Made by a program: the position numbers and the translations under genes. This document shows, piece by piece, positions 1 through 9,658 of a stretch of DNA of 64,000 nt; the stretch's first letter is position 1, and each line of letters begins with the position of its first letter. The notes beneath the pieces are model-generated. The model worked only from the letters and a program-made list of their open reading frames with translations. It was not told where the DNA came from and did no database searches. The stretch lies in NCBI RefSeq assembly GCF_004135605.1, contig NZ_SDPT01000002.1, positions 682,001-746,000 of the forward strand. Reading direction: 5' to 3'. This DNA comes from Sphingomonas desiccabilis (GTDB taxonomy: Bacteria > Pseudomonadota > Alphaproteobacteria > Sphingomonadales > Sphingomonadaceae).

Positions 1-450
<450 letters not shown>

Positions 451-472
451 CCGCGGCAGCTGCGTCCTGGAT

Positions 473-1735
473 TCAGGACAGCAGCAGCCCGGCGAGCGCC
501 GCCGACATCAGGTTTGCAAGGCTCCCGGCGACCAGCGCGCGCACGCCGAGCTTGGCGATCATCGGGCGCTGATTGGGGGCCAGGCTGCCGGTCGCGGCCA
601 TCTGGATCGCGATGGAGCTGAAGTTCGCGAAGCCGCACAGCGCGAAGGTCACGATGGCGACGGTGCGGGGCGACAGCTGGTCGCGCAGGTTGCCGAGTTC
701 GATGAACGAGACGAACTCGTTCAGCACGACCTTGCTGCCGAACAGCCCGCCGGCGATGCCTGCCTCGTGCCAGGGGATGTTGAGCAGGAACATCACCGGC
801 TGGAACACCGTGCCGATGATCATCTGGAAGCTCAGCTCGGGATGGCCGAACCAGCCGCCGACCGCACCCAGAAGGCCGTTGGCGAGCGCCACCAGCGCGA
901 CAAAGGCGAGCACCATCGCCCCGACGGCGACGGCGATCTTCACGCCGATCTGCGCGCCCGTCGCCGCCGCCATGATCAGGTTGGCGGCGCGTTCCTCTTC
1001 CAGGTGAACCTCCGCCTCGCGGATGGTCTCCTCCTCATCCGCCGCCGCTGTCGCATCCTTTGCCGCGACCGGGGCGTCCGGCATGATGATCTTGGCCATC
1101 AGCAGTCCGCCGGGTGCCGCCATGAAGGAGGCGGCGAGCAGGAAGGGCAGCGATTGCGGGCCGAGGAAGGCCGCATAGGCGGCAAGGATCGTGCCGGCGA
1201 CGCCCGCCATGCCGACCGACATCACCGCGAACAGCTGCGAGGGCGTGAGGCTGGCGAGATAGGGCCGGATCACCAGCGGAGCCTCGCTCTGGCCCACGAA
1301 GATGTTGGCCGCGGCGCACAGCGATTCGACCTTGGAGACGCCGGTTACCTTTTCGATGCCCCCGCCGACCCAGCGGACGACGAACTGCATCACCCCCAGA
1401 TGGTAGAGGATCGAGACCAGGGCCGCGAAGAAGATGATGACCGGCAGGGCCGAGATGGCAAAGCTGTGGCCGCCCATTTCCGGCCGCGCGAGCGGGCCGA
1501 ACACGAAGTCGGTGCCGGCCTGCGCATAGCCGAGCAGCGCGGAGACGCCCGCGGCGGCACCCTGGATCAGGCGCCGGCCGAACGGTACGTAGAGCACCAG
1601 CACCGCGATGCCGACCTGCAGCGCGAAGGCGGCGCCCACGACGCGCAGCCGGATGGCCCGGCGGTTCGTCGAGATTGCGAAGGCGATCGCAAGGATCACG
1701 ACGATACCGGCCACGCCGATAAGAAAACGGTTCAT
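473..1735 (-). CDS. nupC: Concentrative nucleoside transporter, NupC/CNT family
   Basis: A 420-residue inner-membrane protein predicted to import nucleosides by ion symport. It has the family's three parts: N-terminal membrane helices, a central gate domain, and a C-terminal nucleoside-transport domain. Signature motifs are visible: GQSEAPLVIRP near residue 149, GSKVVLNEFVSF near residue 330 and CGFANFSSIAIQ near residue 370, which match the nucleoside- and cation-binding segments of CNT proteins. Length agrees with bacterial NupC (about 400 residues). An acidic linker around residues 225-245 is specific to this copy. The start codon sits close behind a short AGGA, so the ribosome binding site is weak. 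It is divergent from the transporter gene at 1920, and I see no regulator nearby. Substrate preference cannot be read from sequence. Confidence 0.9.
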   Translation of the reverse strand: MNRFLIGVAGIVVILAIAFAISTNRRAIRLRVVGAAFALQVGIAVLVLYVPFGRRLIQGAAAGVSALLGYAQAGTDFVFGPLARPEMGGHSFAISALPVIIFFAALVSILYHLGVMQFVVRWVGGGIEKVTGVSKVESLCAAANIFVGQSEAPLVIRPYLASLTPSQLFAVMSVGMAGVAGTILAAYAAFLGPQSLPFLLAASFMAAPGGLLMAKIIMPDAPVAAKDATAAADEEETIREAEVHLEEERAANLIMAAATGAQIGVKIAVAVGAMVLAFVALVALANGLLGAVGGWFGHPELSFQMIIGTVFQPVMFLLNIPWHEAGIAGGLFGSKVVLNEFVSFIELGNLRDQLSPRTVAIVTFALCGFANFSSIAIQMAATGSLAPNQRPMIAKLGVRALVAGSLANLMSAALAGLLLS

Positions 1736-1919
1736 TCCTGGTTCCGGCCCCGTGCCCGCTCGGCAGGCGTAGTGATGGTCACGTCGAGCTTCTGGCGCAG
1801 AAGCGCGGCGGCACTATGGCCAAGCGGCGCTCGCGGCAACAGTCCTTTCATCGCGGGACGTTGCATTTCAGGCGGTTGCGCGCATTGACCGACACGGGAA
1901 AGCGTCTAGCGTCGCGCGG

Positions 1920-2576
1920 ATGACTCCCCATCCTTCCACCGCGGTTCCGCGGTCGTTGTTCGTGTTCTCCATCTTCTACGGCGGCATGGTCTGCATCGCG
2001 GGTGTGCTGGGCAACAAGCAGGTCGCACTCGGGCCGCTGGCCGTCGAAGCGGGCATCTTCGCCTTCCTGCTGCTCGTGACCGTCTCCAGCGCAGTCGCCG
2101 AACTGCACGGCCGCGCCACCGCCAACCGGCTGGTGCAATATGGCTTCGTCCCGCTGATCTTCTCGATCCTGCTGCTGCTGGCGGTGCTGACCGTGCCGGC
2201 CGCGCCGGACATGGAGCCCGAGCGGCTGGCCGCGTTCGACCTGATGATGCGCGCGACGCCGCGCATCTGGGGCGCGGGGATCGTCGCCTATGGCGTGTCG
2301 CAGACGCTGAACGTCACCATCTTTGCCGCGATGCGCCGCGGCGTGGGCAAGTTCCTGTGGCTGCGGGCGGGAACGGCCAGCGCCCTGTCGCAGATCGTCG
2401 ACACGCTGATCTTCATCACCATCGCCTTCTACGGCGCCTTCCCGATCGGCCAGCTGATCGTCGGACAGATGATCGCCAAGGTGGTGCTGTCGATCGTGCT
2501 GGTGCCGCCGCTCATCTATTTCTTCGTCGCGCTCGGCCGCTGGCTGGACGGGACCGGAGCGGAGCGGGCGGCATGA
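1920..2576 (+). CDS. yhhQ: Queuosine-precursor transporter, YhhQ (VUT) family
   Basis: A 218-residue integral membrane protein with about six hydrophobic helices. Family features are the early segment GNKQVALGPLAVEAG and the helix SALSQIVDTLIFITIAFYG, which resemble the DUF165/VUT family whose E. coli member YhhQ takes up 7-cyano-7-deazaguanine precursors of queuosine. The tRNA-modifying enzyme of that pathway, tgt, lies at the far end of this window. The stop overlaps the start of the next gene (ATGA), so the two are probably translated together. It is divergent from the nucleoside transporter, with 184 bases between them. The family call is strong; transport of a queuosine precursor is inferred from family members. 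Confidence 0.85.
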   Translation: MTPHPSTAVPRSLFVFSIFYGGMVCIAGVLGNKQVALGPLAVEAGIFAFLLLVTVSSAVAELHGRATANRLVQYGFVPLIFSILLLLAVLTVPAAPDMEPERLAAFDLMMRATPRIWGAGIVAYGVSQTLNVTIFAAMRRGVGKFLWLRAGTASALSQIVDTLIFITIAFYGAFPIGQLIVGQMIAKVVLSIVLVPPLIYFFVALGRWLDGTGAERAA

Positions 2577-2881
2577 GCGACGACTACATCTATGACGAGG
2601 CGACCGGCGAGTGGATCAGCCCGGCCGACGCCGCCGCTGCCGCCCCTTCGGAGGCGCCGGACGGCGAGGTCGAGGTGCGGGATGCCGCGGGCAACCTGCT
2701 TGCGGACGGCGACAGCGTCACGCTGGTCAAGGACCTGAAGGTCAAGGGCGCGAACCAGACGCTGAAGCGCGGCACCGTCATCAAGTCGATCCGCCTGACC
2801 GGCGACGCGCAGGAGATCGACTGCCGGTTCGAAGGCATCAAGGGGCTGGTGCTGCGCGCGGAGTTCGTGCGCAAGCGGTGA
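2573..2881 (+). CDS. PhnA/YjdM-like protein
   Basis: A 102-residue soluble protein whose ATG overlaps the stop of the upstream yhhQ gene. The C-terminal half contains DGDSVTLVKDLKVKGANQTL followed by KRGTVIKSIRL, the conserved core of the PhnA C-terminal domain (the YjdM family, named for a link to alkylphosphonate use that later work did not support). The usual N-terminal zinc ribbon of YjdM is absent; instead the first residues (DDYIYDEATGEWISPAD) form a short acidic segment. The molecular function of this family is not settled. Coupling to a precursor transporter is seen here but does not by itself define its role. Confidence 0.75.
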   Translation: MSDDYIYDEATGEWISPADAAAAAPSEAPDGEVEVRDAAGNLLADGDSVTLVKDLKVKGANQTLKRGTVIKSIRLTGDAQEIDCRFEGIKGLVLRAEFVRKR

Positions 2882-2888
2882 ACGCGCC

Positions 2889-2977
2889 GGACCCCGGCGC
2901 AGGCCGGGGGTCCGGATCCCGATAGGGCGACCGCGGTTGGTGCGCGGGGCCCTGGGCTCCTGCCTCCGCAGGAGCAC
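2889..2977. repeat. Interspersed palindromic repeats upstream of argB
   Basis: Two palindromes sit in the argB leader. The first, 2889-2913, pairs GGACCCCGGC with GCCGGGGGTCC around a short loop. The second, about 2949-2977, contains the CTCCTGCCTCCGCAGGAG core seen again at 4.0, 44.5 and 52.3 kb. They look like dispersed REP-type elements rather than terminators, since no T tract follows. Confidence 0.6.
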
Positions 2978-3049
2978 GGCGCAGGCGGGGGAGTGCCCGC
3001 CCCTTCAAAAACTTTGGATCGCGGCGCGCTTGGCGCTACAGGCGCGCGC

Positions 3050-3949
3050 ATGACCGACCATTCCCCCGATCCCGCGATGCTTGCCAAGGCGGAGACGCTG
3101 ACCGAAGCGCTGCCTTATCTCCAGCGCTATGCCGGCAAGACCTTTGTCGTGAAATATGGCGGGCACGCGATGGGCGACCCGGAACTGCAGCGCGACTTCG
3201 CCGAGGATGTGGTGCTGCTGAAGGCGGTGGGCATCAACCCGGTGGTGGTCCACGGCGGCGGGCCGCAGATCGGGTCGATGCTCAAACGGCTGGGCGTCGA
3301 AAGCCGCTTCGTCGACGGTCTGCGCGTGACCGATGCCGCCACGGCCGAGGTCGCGGAGATGGTCCTCGCCGGCAAGATCAACAAGGAGATCGTGTCCTGG
3401 ATCGCCGCCGCCGGGGGGCGCGCGGTCGGTATCTCGGGCAAGGACGCCGGCCTCGTGCGCGCCGAAAAGGTGCAGCGGATCGAGCCCGACCGCAATTCGG
3501 GCATCGAGCGCCATGTCGACCTGGGCTTCGTTGGCGAGCCGGTGGCGGTGGACCCGACGCTGCTCAACAGCCTGGCGCGCGACGGCTTCATTCCCGTCGT
3601 GGCGCCGGTCGCGCTCGGCGCGGACGGCCACACCTACAACGTCAACGCCGACACCATGGCGGGCGCGATCGCCGGCGCGCTGGGGGCTGCGCGCTTCTTC
3701 CTGCTGACGGACGTGCCCGGGGTGATGGACAAGCAGGGCGAGTTGCTCACCGACCTCCAGCCCGGCGACATCGCCGCGCTGAAGGAGGACGGCACCATCA
3801 AGGGCGGCATGATCCCCAAGGTCGAGACCTGCGTCGCCGCCGTCGGCGCGGGCGTGGACGCGGCCGTAATCCTGGACGGCCGCATTCCGCACGGGCTGCT
3901 CTTGGAGATCTTCACGCGGCAGGGCGCGGGAACGCTGGTTCGCGCCTGA
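3050..3949 (+). CDS. argB: Acetylglutamate kinase
   Basis: A 299-residue enzyme that phosphorylates N-acetylglutamate with ATP, the second step of arginine synthesis, in the cytoplasm. The amino-acid kinase fold is marked by [10 protein letters not shown] (phosphate-binding lysine and glycines), [19 protein letters not shown] and KGGMIPK near the C-terminus. The length matches the hexameric, arginine-sensitive type (about 290-300). I start at ATG 3050 (MTDHSPDP) rather than the longer open frame, because the added upstream residues are not part of the family. The gene stands alone, without other arg genes, as is common in alphaproteobacteria. The leader carries two dispersed palindromic repeats. 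Confidence 0.93.
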   Translation: MTDHSPDPAMLAKAETLTEALPYLQRYAGKTFVVKYGGHAMGDPELQRDFAEDVVLLKAVGINPVVVHGGGPQIGSMLKRLGVESRFVDGLRVTDAATAEVAEMVLAGKINKEIVSWIAAAGGRAVGISGKDAGLVRAEKVQRIEPDRNSGIERHVDLGFVGEPVAVDPTLLNSLARDGFIPVVAPVALGADGHTYNVNADTMAGAIAGALGAARFFLLTDVPGVMDKQGELLTDLQPGDIAALKEDGTIKGGMIPKVETCVAAVGAGVDAAVILDGRIPHGLLLEIFTRQGAGTLVRA

Positions 3950-3980
3950 GGGGGCGCCTCTTTTCCGGTCAAGCCGACGT

Positions 3981-4100
3981 TTGCAAAGCCCGCTTTGTGC
4001 CCCTGCGCAGGCAGGGGCCCAGGGCCAAGCAGACCAACGGGTGCCTTGCCGCCCTGGGCTCCTGCCTGCGCAGGAGCACGGGAAAGGGCTTTGCGAAGGT
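3981..4100. repeat. Composite inverted repeat (BIME-like) between argB and yggT
   Basis: Two copies of one palindromic unit face each other. Left: GTGCCCCTGCGCAGG then CAGGGGCCCAGGGC (3997-4024). Right: GCCCTGGGCTCC then TGCCTGCGCAGGAGCACG (4051-4080). They are flanked by outer inverted arms GCAAAGCCC and GGGCTTTGC (3983-4094). The same core recurs at 2949, 44503 and 52296, so it is a dispersed family. It fills most of the argB-yggT gap. Confidence 0.75.
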
Positions 4101-4213
4101 TCCACGGTCGCCAGGGTGACGGGAGAGCAGGTGGGGCAGGGCGCACCGCCCCGCTTGTCCGCATGGGGGCGGCTGGGGTATCTCCCCGTCCAGCAAGCCT
4201 TGGAGCCCCCGCG

Positions 4214-4516
4214 TTGAACATCCTCATCGAGATCCTCAACTACCTGCTCAACGTCCTGTGGTGGATCATCTTCGTCCAGTTCGTGCTGTCGATCCTGATC
4301 GCCTTCAACGTCATCAACACGCACAGCGACTTCGTGCGCAGCGTGTGGCGGGCGCTGAACGTCATCACCGAACCGATCTATCGCCCGTTCCGCCGGATCC
4401 TGCCGGACCTGGGCGCGATCGACCTTGCGCCGATGGCGGTGCTGGTGACCATGGGCATCCTCCAGACGATCGTGCTGCCGGCGCTGTATCGGGCGACGCT
4501 GCCCTACGCGATCTGA
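4214..4516 (+). CDS. yggT: YggT family membrane protein
   Basis: A 100-residue protein with two hydrophobic segments ([21 protein letters not shown] and the C-terminal [20 protein letters not shown]) around a polar centre with [21 protein letters not shown], the YggT signature. The family is linked to membrane and osmotic homeostasis and, in some lineages, cell division; the biochemical role is unknown. The start is TTG 4214, chosen because GGAG lies 8 bases upstream and the family N-terminus (MNILIEIL) begins there. The stop overlaps the ATG of the DUF167 gene, the usual yggT-yggU pairing. Confidence 0.85.
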   Translation: MNILIEILNYLLNVLWWIIFVQFVLSILIAFNVINTHSDFVRSVWRALNVITEPIYRPFRRILPDLGAIDLAPMAVLVTMGILQTIVLPALYRATLPYAI

Positions 4517-4827
4517 TGCGGGCCGGGGCGGCCTGGTCGCCCGACGCGCATGGAATCCGCATCGCGGTGCGCGTGACGCCCCGTTCCTCGCGGGAGGCGT
4601 TCGGGGGCAGCGATGCGGAGCATTTTTCCGCGCGGCTGACGGCGCCGCCCGTCGAAGGCGCCGCCAATGCCGCGCTGGTGCAACTGGTGGCCCGCAGCTT
4701 CGGCGTACCGAAGCGTGCGGTGACGCTGGTCGCGGGCGACACGGCGCGGCTGAAGCGGTTGCGGGTGGAAGGCGACACCGCGGCGCTGGAACAGACGGCC
4801 GCGACCCTCTATGCGACCAAGGCATGA
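4516..4827 (+). CDS. DUF167 (YggU) family protein
   Basis: A 103-residue soluble protein. The DUF167 core is clear: [14 protein letters not shown], then [14 protein letters not shown], then a short basic tail. The family has a small alpha/beta fold and no assigned biochemical activity. Its ATG overlaps the yggT stop (TGATG) and its own TGA overlaps the folD start (ATGA), so the three genes are translationally coupled. It is the classic neighbour of yggT. Confidence 0.85.
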   Translation: MRAGAAWSPDAHGIRIAVRVTPRSSREAFGGSDAEHFSARLTAPPVEGAANAALVQLVARSFGVPKRAVTLVAGDTARLKRLRVEGDTAALEQTAATLYATKA

Positions 4828-5699
4828 GCGCTGACATCATCGACGGAAAGGCCTTCGCGGCCGGGTTGCGGGGCCGGGTAGGCGAGGCCGCAGGAGCATT
4901 TGCCAAGGCCGCCGGCCGCCCCGCGGGGCTTGCGGTGGTGCTGGTGGGCGAGGACCCGGCCTCGGCCGTCTACGTCCGCTCCAAGGGCAAGGCGACGGTC
5001 GCCGCCGGCATGGCGAGCTTCGAGCACCGCCTGCCCGCCGACACCGACCAGGCGACGCTCGAGGCACTGGTCGACCAGCTCAACGCCGATCCGGCGGTCG
5101 ACGGTATCCTGGTGCAGCTGCCGCTCCCGCGCCACCTGGATGCGGACGCGGTGCTGCTGCGCATCGATCCGGACAAGGACGTCGACGGCTTCCACCCGGT
5201 CAACGCCGGTCGGCTCGCCTCCGGCCTGCCGGGCTTCGTGCCGTGCACGCCGCTCGGCTGCCTGATGCTGCTGCGCGACCGGCTCGGCGACCTGTCGGGG
5301 AAGGAGGCGGTGGTGATCGGCCGCTCCAACATCGTCGGCAAGCCGATGGCGGCGCTGCTGACCGCCGATAGCGCCACCGTCACGCTGGCGCATTCGCGCA
5401 CGCGGGATCTTCCGTCCCATGTGGGTCGCGCCGACATCGTCGTCGCGGCCGTGGGTCGTCCGAACTTCGTGCGCGGCGAGTGGCTGAAGCCCGGCGCGAC
5501 GGTAATCGACGTGGGCATCAACCGAGTCGAGGGCGGGCTGGTCGGCGACGTCGACTTTGCCTCCGCAGTCGAAGTGGCCGGGGCGATCACGCCGGTGCCG
5601 GGCGGGGTGGGGCCGATGACCATCGCCGTCCTCCTGCGCAACACGCTGGTCGCAGCGCACCGTCGTGCGGGCGTGCCGCTCGACGACGCCACGCTCTAA
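4824..5699 (+). CDS. folD: Bifunctional methylenetetrahydrofolate dehydrogenase/cyclohydrolase
   Basis: A 291-residue cytoplasmic enzyme that interconverts 5,10-methylene-, 5,10-methenyl- and 10-formyl-tetrahydrofolate with NADP+. Motifs in order are [16 protein letters not shown] (residues about 41-56; tyrosine and lysine are catalytic), [28 protein letters not shown], the nucleotide-binding [13 protein letters not shown], and [14 protein letters not shown] near the end. The length is normal. It is coupled to the DUF167 gene by an ATGA overlap and followed 16 bases later by a MarC-type gene. Confidence 0.95.
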   Translation: MSADIIDGKAFAAGLRGRVGEAAGAFAKAAGRPAGLAVVLVGEDPASAVYVRSKGKATVAAGMASFEHRLPADTDQATLEALVDQLNADPAVDGILVQLPLPRHLDADAVLLRIDPDKDVDGFHPVNAGRLASGLPGFVPCTPLGCLMLLRDRLGDLSGKEAVVIGRSNIVGKPMAALLTADSATVTLAHSRTRDLPSHVGRADIVVAAVGRPNFVRGEWLKPGATVIDVGINRVEGGLVGDVDFASAVEVAGAITPVPGGVGPMTIAVLLRNTLVAAHRRAGVPLDDATL

Positions 5700-5715
5700 T
5701 CGCGGAGGGCCCGCC

Positions 5716-6336
5716 GTGCTCGAGCTGTTCATCTCCGCCCTGATCACCTTCTTCGTGGTGATCGATCCCCCCGGCTGCGCCCCGATCTACGCGGGGCTGA
5801 CGGCGGGGGCGAGCGGGGTGCAGCGCCGCAGCATGGCGATCCGCGCGGTGGTCACCGCGGCCGCGATCCTGCTGGTGTTCGCGCTGTTCGGGCGCGGCCT
5901 GCTCCATGCGCTCGGCATCAGCCTCGACAGCTTCCGGATCGCGGGCGGCATCATGCTGTTCCTGATCGCGCTGGAAATGGTGTTCGAGAAGCGCACCCAG
6001 CGCCGCGAGGACCGCGCCGCCAAGATCATCGAGACGCACGAGGTGGAGGACGTCTCGATCTTCCCCATGGCGATGCCGATGATCGCGGGGCCGGGATCGA
6101 TCGCCAGCGTCATGCTGCTGATGGGTCAGACCGACGGCACCACCGCCAAACTGGTCGTGCTGGCCGCCCTGGCGAGCAACCTCCTGCTGATGCTGGTGGC
6201 GCTGCTCGCGGCCGCCCCGCTGATGCGCCTGCTGGGCGCCAAGATCGAAGCGGTGATCACTCGCGTGCTGGGCGTCCTGCTGGCGGCGCTCGCCTCGCAG
6301 TTCGTGATCGACGGCCTGCGGGCGAGCTTCTTGTAA
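5716..6336 (+). CDS. MarC family inner-membrane protein
   Basis: A 206-residue protein with about six membrane helices. VVIDPPGCAPIYAGLTAG near the N-terminus and FPMAMPMIAGPGSIASVMLL in the middle are the two conserved half-repeats of the MarC (UPF0056) family. The family was once linked to multiple antibiotic resistance, but later work did not support that; function is unknown. The start is GTG 5716, with GGAGG about 8 bases upstream; longer in-frame starts lack the family N-terminus. It follows folD by 16 bases and is probably the last gene of the yggT operon. Confidence 0.87.
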   Translation: MLELFISALITFFVVIDPPGCAPIYAGLTAGASGVQRRSMAIRAVVTAAAILLVFALFGRGLLHALGISLDSFRIAGGIMLFLIALEMVFEKRTQRREDRAAKIIETHEVEDVSIFPMAMPMIAGPGSIASVMLLMGQTDGTTAKLVVLAALASNLLLMLVALLAAAPLMRLLGAKIEAVITRVLGVLLAALASQFVIDGLRASFL

Positions 6337-6510
6337 CCTGCGCGGCTCTTTGTTGCGGTTCTGCTACACGCACGACAGAAAATTTCGCGGCCGGCGCAAC
6401 TTTCTTTACAGTCCGATATGCACGAGCCATCCCCAGGGAATGCGGGCGTAGGAGCGCCTGTATTCCGAGGCCCGGACCAACGTTCGGGCACACAGGGGGA
6501 CAACAAGTTG

Positions 6511-9500
6511 ATGAGTTCTTCCACCAAGCGCACCATCCTGCGCGGAACCACTGCACTTTCTGCTCTCGCTCTTGTCGGCGTGACTGCGCCTGCGTTCGCT
6601 CAGACGGCGACCACCGCCGCTCCCGATGACGCAACCACGGTCCTTGCGCCTGCTCCGCAGGAAACGGCAGTCGAGGAAACCGGCGCCGACATCGTGGTGA
6701 CTGGCTCGCTGTTCCGGCGTACGGACGCGGAAACCCCGTCGCCCGTGACCGTCCTGAGCGCCGAATCCTTGGCGCAGCGCGGCATCAACACGGTTGCAGA
6801 GGCGGTGCAGCGCGTTTCGGCAAACGGCGCTGGCACGATTTCTCAGGGCTGGAACACCGGCAACAACTTCGCGACCGGCGCAAACGCCGTGTCGCTGCGC
6901 GGCCTGACGGTGCAGTCGACGCTGACCGTGTTCGACGGCTTGCGCATGGCGCCGTACCCGCTCGCGGACGACGGCCATCGCAACTTCGTCGATCTGAACA
7001 CCATTCCGAGCGCGATCATCGACCGGATCGAAGTGCTGCGCGACGGCGCATCCTCGACCTACGGTGCGGACGCGGTCGCCGGCGTGATCAACGTCATCAC
7101 CAAGAAGCAGATCGAGGGGCTCCACCTCAACGGTTCCGCCGGCATCTCCGATCGCGGCGACGCGGCCGAGCAGCGCTTCGACGCGACCTGGGGCTACGGC
7201 GACCTGAAGGAGCAGGGCTTCAACTTCTACATCAACGGCGAGTATCAGCGGAACGAGGCGCTGTATGCGCGCGACCGCGGCTTCCCGTACAACACGGCGG
7301 ATCTCAGCAGACAGTGCGCCCCGTCGATCGGCCGCCCGGAAGTGCGCGACGCCAACGGGAACATCACCCAGACCGCCATCGCGGCCGGGACCACCACCTG
7401 CCGCGCCAATGGCATTCGCAACGGCTTCAACGTCGACGGCGGCTTCAACGGTCTGCTTTCCACCACCGTCCCTGTTGCACGTCCCGTGGATGACGCGGGC
7501 GCAGGCACCGGCCGTTACAACCTGATCAACGCCGCCGCGGGCTGCCGTGATCTGACCGCCGTCACCGTTCTGCCGAGCCAGTCGGCCACGGCAGGCTCGA
7601 TCCAGTGCCAGCAGGATTTCCGCAACCAGTATTCGCAGCTGCTGCCCGATCAGGAGCGCCTGGGCTTCTCCGGCCGCTTCACGGCGAACGTCGGTGATCG
7701 CGCGCAGGTGTATGCGATCGCCAACTATTACCAGACCGAGACGAAGACGCAGCTTTCGCCCCTCGGCTTCAACAACCAGACGACGCCCCCGGGCACCGTC
7801 CTGCTCAACCCGCTCTACCTGCCGGTGTATGTCTGCGCGGGTGGCGTGGGCTCGCTCACGATGCTGGATACCGGGTGCAATGCCACCAATGGCACGCTCA
7901 ATCCGAACAACCCGTACGCGGCAACCGGCCAGCGCGCCCAGGTCCTGGCGCTGTACGACCAGCCGCGTATCATCGAGTCCAAGGCACGCGCGCTGCGCGG
8001 CGTTGTCGGCATCTCGGGCACGTTTGGAAGCGACTGGAACTACGCCGCAGACTTCACCGCGTCGAACGTCCAGCTCGACATCAACCAGGCAAATTATCTG
8101 ATTCCGCAGCGAATCATGGATGTCGTTGCCCGCGGCACGTACAACTTCGTCAACCCGGAGCTGAACTCGCAGGAGATCCGCGATTACATCGCGCCGCTCA
8201 ACAGCACGCGTTCGGAATCCGACCTGTGGCAGGCAAGCGCCACCCTCAGCAAGGGCATCGTCCGCCTGCCTGGTGGCCCGCGTCAGGCTGCGGTCGGCGT
8301 GTCCTATCGTCACGAGTCGATCAACAATCCGAGCGCGAACCCGCAGAACGACTCCTCGCCGTATGACCGCTATTACGGCGTGAACTCGGTTGGTGCGATC
8401 GGCAGCCGCGAAGTGCGCTCGGCGTTCTTCGAAATCAACGCGCCGATCCTGGAACAGCTCGAAATCAACGGTTCGGGCCGGTACGACGACTACTCGTCGG
8501 GCCAGAGCAACTTCTCGCCGAAGATCGGCGCGAAGTTCACGCCGATCCGGCAGCTGGCGGTGCGCGGTACCTATTCGAAGGGCTTCCGCATCCCGAGCTT
8601 CAACGAAGCCTTTGGTCTTCCGACCACCGGCTACGTGACTCGGCAGCTCGACCGCAATAATCCGGCGCAGCTGGCGTTCATCAATGCGCACGGCGGCAAC
8701 GATTATGCGACGGGGCAGTTCTCGGTTGGCCAGACCACGACCGGCAACCCGGGCCTGGATCCGGAAAAGTCGACCAGCTGGACGGTCGGCGCGATCTTCG
8801 AGCCGATGCGCCGGGTCAGCCTGACGGTCGACTACTGGAACATCCGGATCGACGGCATCATCGGCGCTGCGGACGACACGGGCGTGTTCGAGCAGTACTA
8901 CGCCAACAACGGCGTCGTGAACGTTCCGGGGATCACGGTTCGTCCGGGCATTGCAGACGTGAACTTCCCGAACGCGCTGCCGCACCTCGGCTTTATCGAG
9001 TCCTCGTTCCAGAACGGCGACTCCCAGAAGGTGTCCGGCATCGACTTCGGCGCGAACGTCGAGTTCCCGATCAACGACAACATCACCTTCATCAGCAGCC
9101 TGGAGGGGACGTATCTGCTCAAGTTCGAGCGGATCACCGAATCGGGCAACGTGCAGCGTTACGACGGCACGCTCAGCCCCTGCGACGTCACGTCGTGCTC
9201 GGGTGCGCCGAAGTGGCGTGGCAGCTGGCAGAATACGGTCATCATCGGCGACGCGTCGATCACGGCCACTGCCTATTACACCAGCGGCTATGACCTGGCT
9301 TCGATCGACTATGACGGTGTGAAGGGCGACTGCCTTGCCAGCATCGGCGCGTCGGTCGTCACCTATCGCGATGGCGTGACCCCGGTCCGGTGCGAAGGCC
9401 CCGAGACCTGGAACGTCGATCTGACGGCGAGCTACAAGATCAACGACAAGTTCACGCTGTACACCAACATCTTGAACGTGCTCGATCTGAAGGCGCCGTT

Positions 9501-9603
9501 TGACCCGAGCGCTGCCTACAGCACGGGCCAGTACAACCCGGCATGGGCGGGCGCGAACATCCTCGGCCGCTTCATCCGCGTTGGTGCGAAGGTCGATTTC
9601 TAA
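6511..9603 (+). CDS. TonB-dependent outer-membrane receptor (first of three)
   Basis: A 1030-residue outer-membrane active transporter. A Sec signal peptide of about 31 residues ends in APAFAQ. The mature N-terminus has a TonB-box-like DIVVTGSLFRR, followed by a plug domain (LAQRGINTVAEAVQRV, then VLRDGASSTYGADAVAGVINVIT) and a beta-barrel. It ends in a terminal Phe (GAKVDF), as barrel proteins require. Cysteine-containing loops between residues about 270 and 470 may be disulphide-stapled extracellular loops. ATG 6511 has GGGGGA 10 bases upstream. No sigma/anti-sigma pair, enzyme or permease lies beside it, so the ligand cannot be inferred. A strong terminator follows. Confidence 0.92.
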   Translation: MSSSTKRTILRGTTALSALALVGVTAPAFAQTATTAAPDDATTVLAPAPQETAVEETGADIVVTGSLFRRTDAETPSPVTVLSAESLAQRGINTVAEAVQRVSANGAGTISQGWNTGNNFATGANAVSLRGLTVQSTLTVFDGLRMAPYPLADDGHRNFVDLNTIPSAIIDRIEVLRDGASSTYGADAVAGVINVITKKQIEGLHLNGSAGISDRGDAAEQRFDATWGYGDLKEQGFNFYINGEYQRNEALYARDRGFPYNTADLSRQCAPSIGRPEVRDANGNITQTAIAAGTTTCRANGIRNGFNVDGGFNGLLSTTVPVARPVDDAGAGTGRYNLINAAAGCRDLTAVTVLPSQSATAGSIQCQQDFRNQYSQLLPDQERLGFSGRFTANVGDRAQVYAIANYYQTETKTQLSPLGFNNQTTPPGTVLLNPLYLPVYVCAGGVGSLTMLDTGCNATNGTLNPNNPYAATGQRAQVLALYDQPRIIESKARALRGVVGISGTFGSDWNYAADFTASNVQLDINQANYLIPQRIMDVVARGTYNFVNPELNSQEIRDYIAPLNSTRSESDLWQASATLSKGIVRLPGGPRQAAVGVSYRHESINNPSANPQNDSSPYDRYYGVNSVGAIGSREVRSAFFEINAPILEQLEINGSGRYDDYSSGQSNFSPKIGAKFTPIRQLAVRGTYSKGFRIPSFNEAFGLPTTGYVTRQLDRNNPAQLAFINAHGGNDYATGQFSVGQTTTGNPGLDPEKSTSWTVGAIFEPMRRVSLTVDYWNIRIDGIIGAADDTGVFEQYYANNGVVNVPGITVRPGIADVNFPNALPHLGFIESSFQNGDSQKVSGIDFGANVEFPINDNITFISSLEGTYLLKFERITESGNVQRYDGTLSPCDVTSCSGAPKWRGSWQNTVIIGDASITATAYYTSGYDLASIDYDGVKGDCLASIGASVVTYRDGVTPVRCEGPETWNVDLTASYKINDKFTLYTNILNVLDLKAPFDPSAAYSTGQYNPAWAGANILGRFIRVGAKVDF

Positions 9604-9626
9604 GCGATCCGCTTAGACCCACTAGG

Positions 9627-9658
9627 AAGGGCCGCCTCGAAAGAGGCGGCCCTTTTTC
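9627..9658 (+). terminator. Rho-independent terminator after first TonB receptor
   Basis: The hairpin AAGGGCCGCCTC, loop GAAA, GAGGCGGCCCTT is a perfect 12-bp stem with a tetraloop, followed by TTT-CTT. It starts 23 bases after the stop codon. Confidence 0.9.

Noticed and set aside
6406..8985. An 859-codon minus-strand frame opposite the first TonB receptor
   Set aside because: Same reason: GC-rich antisense openness, no recognisable domain, and the receptor on the plus strand is complete.
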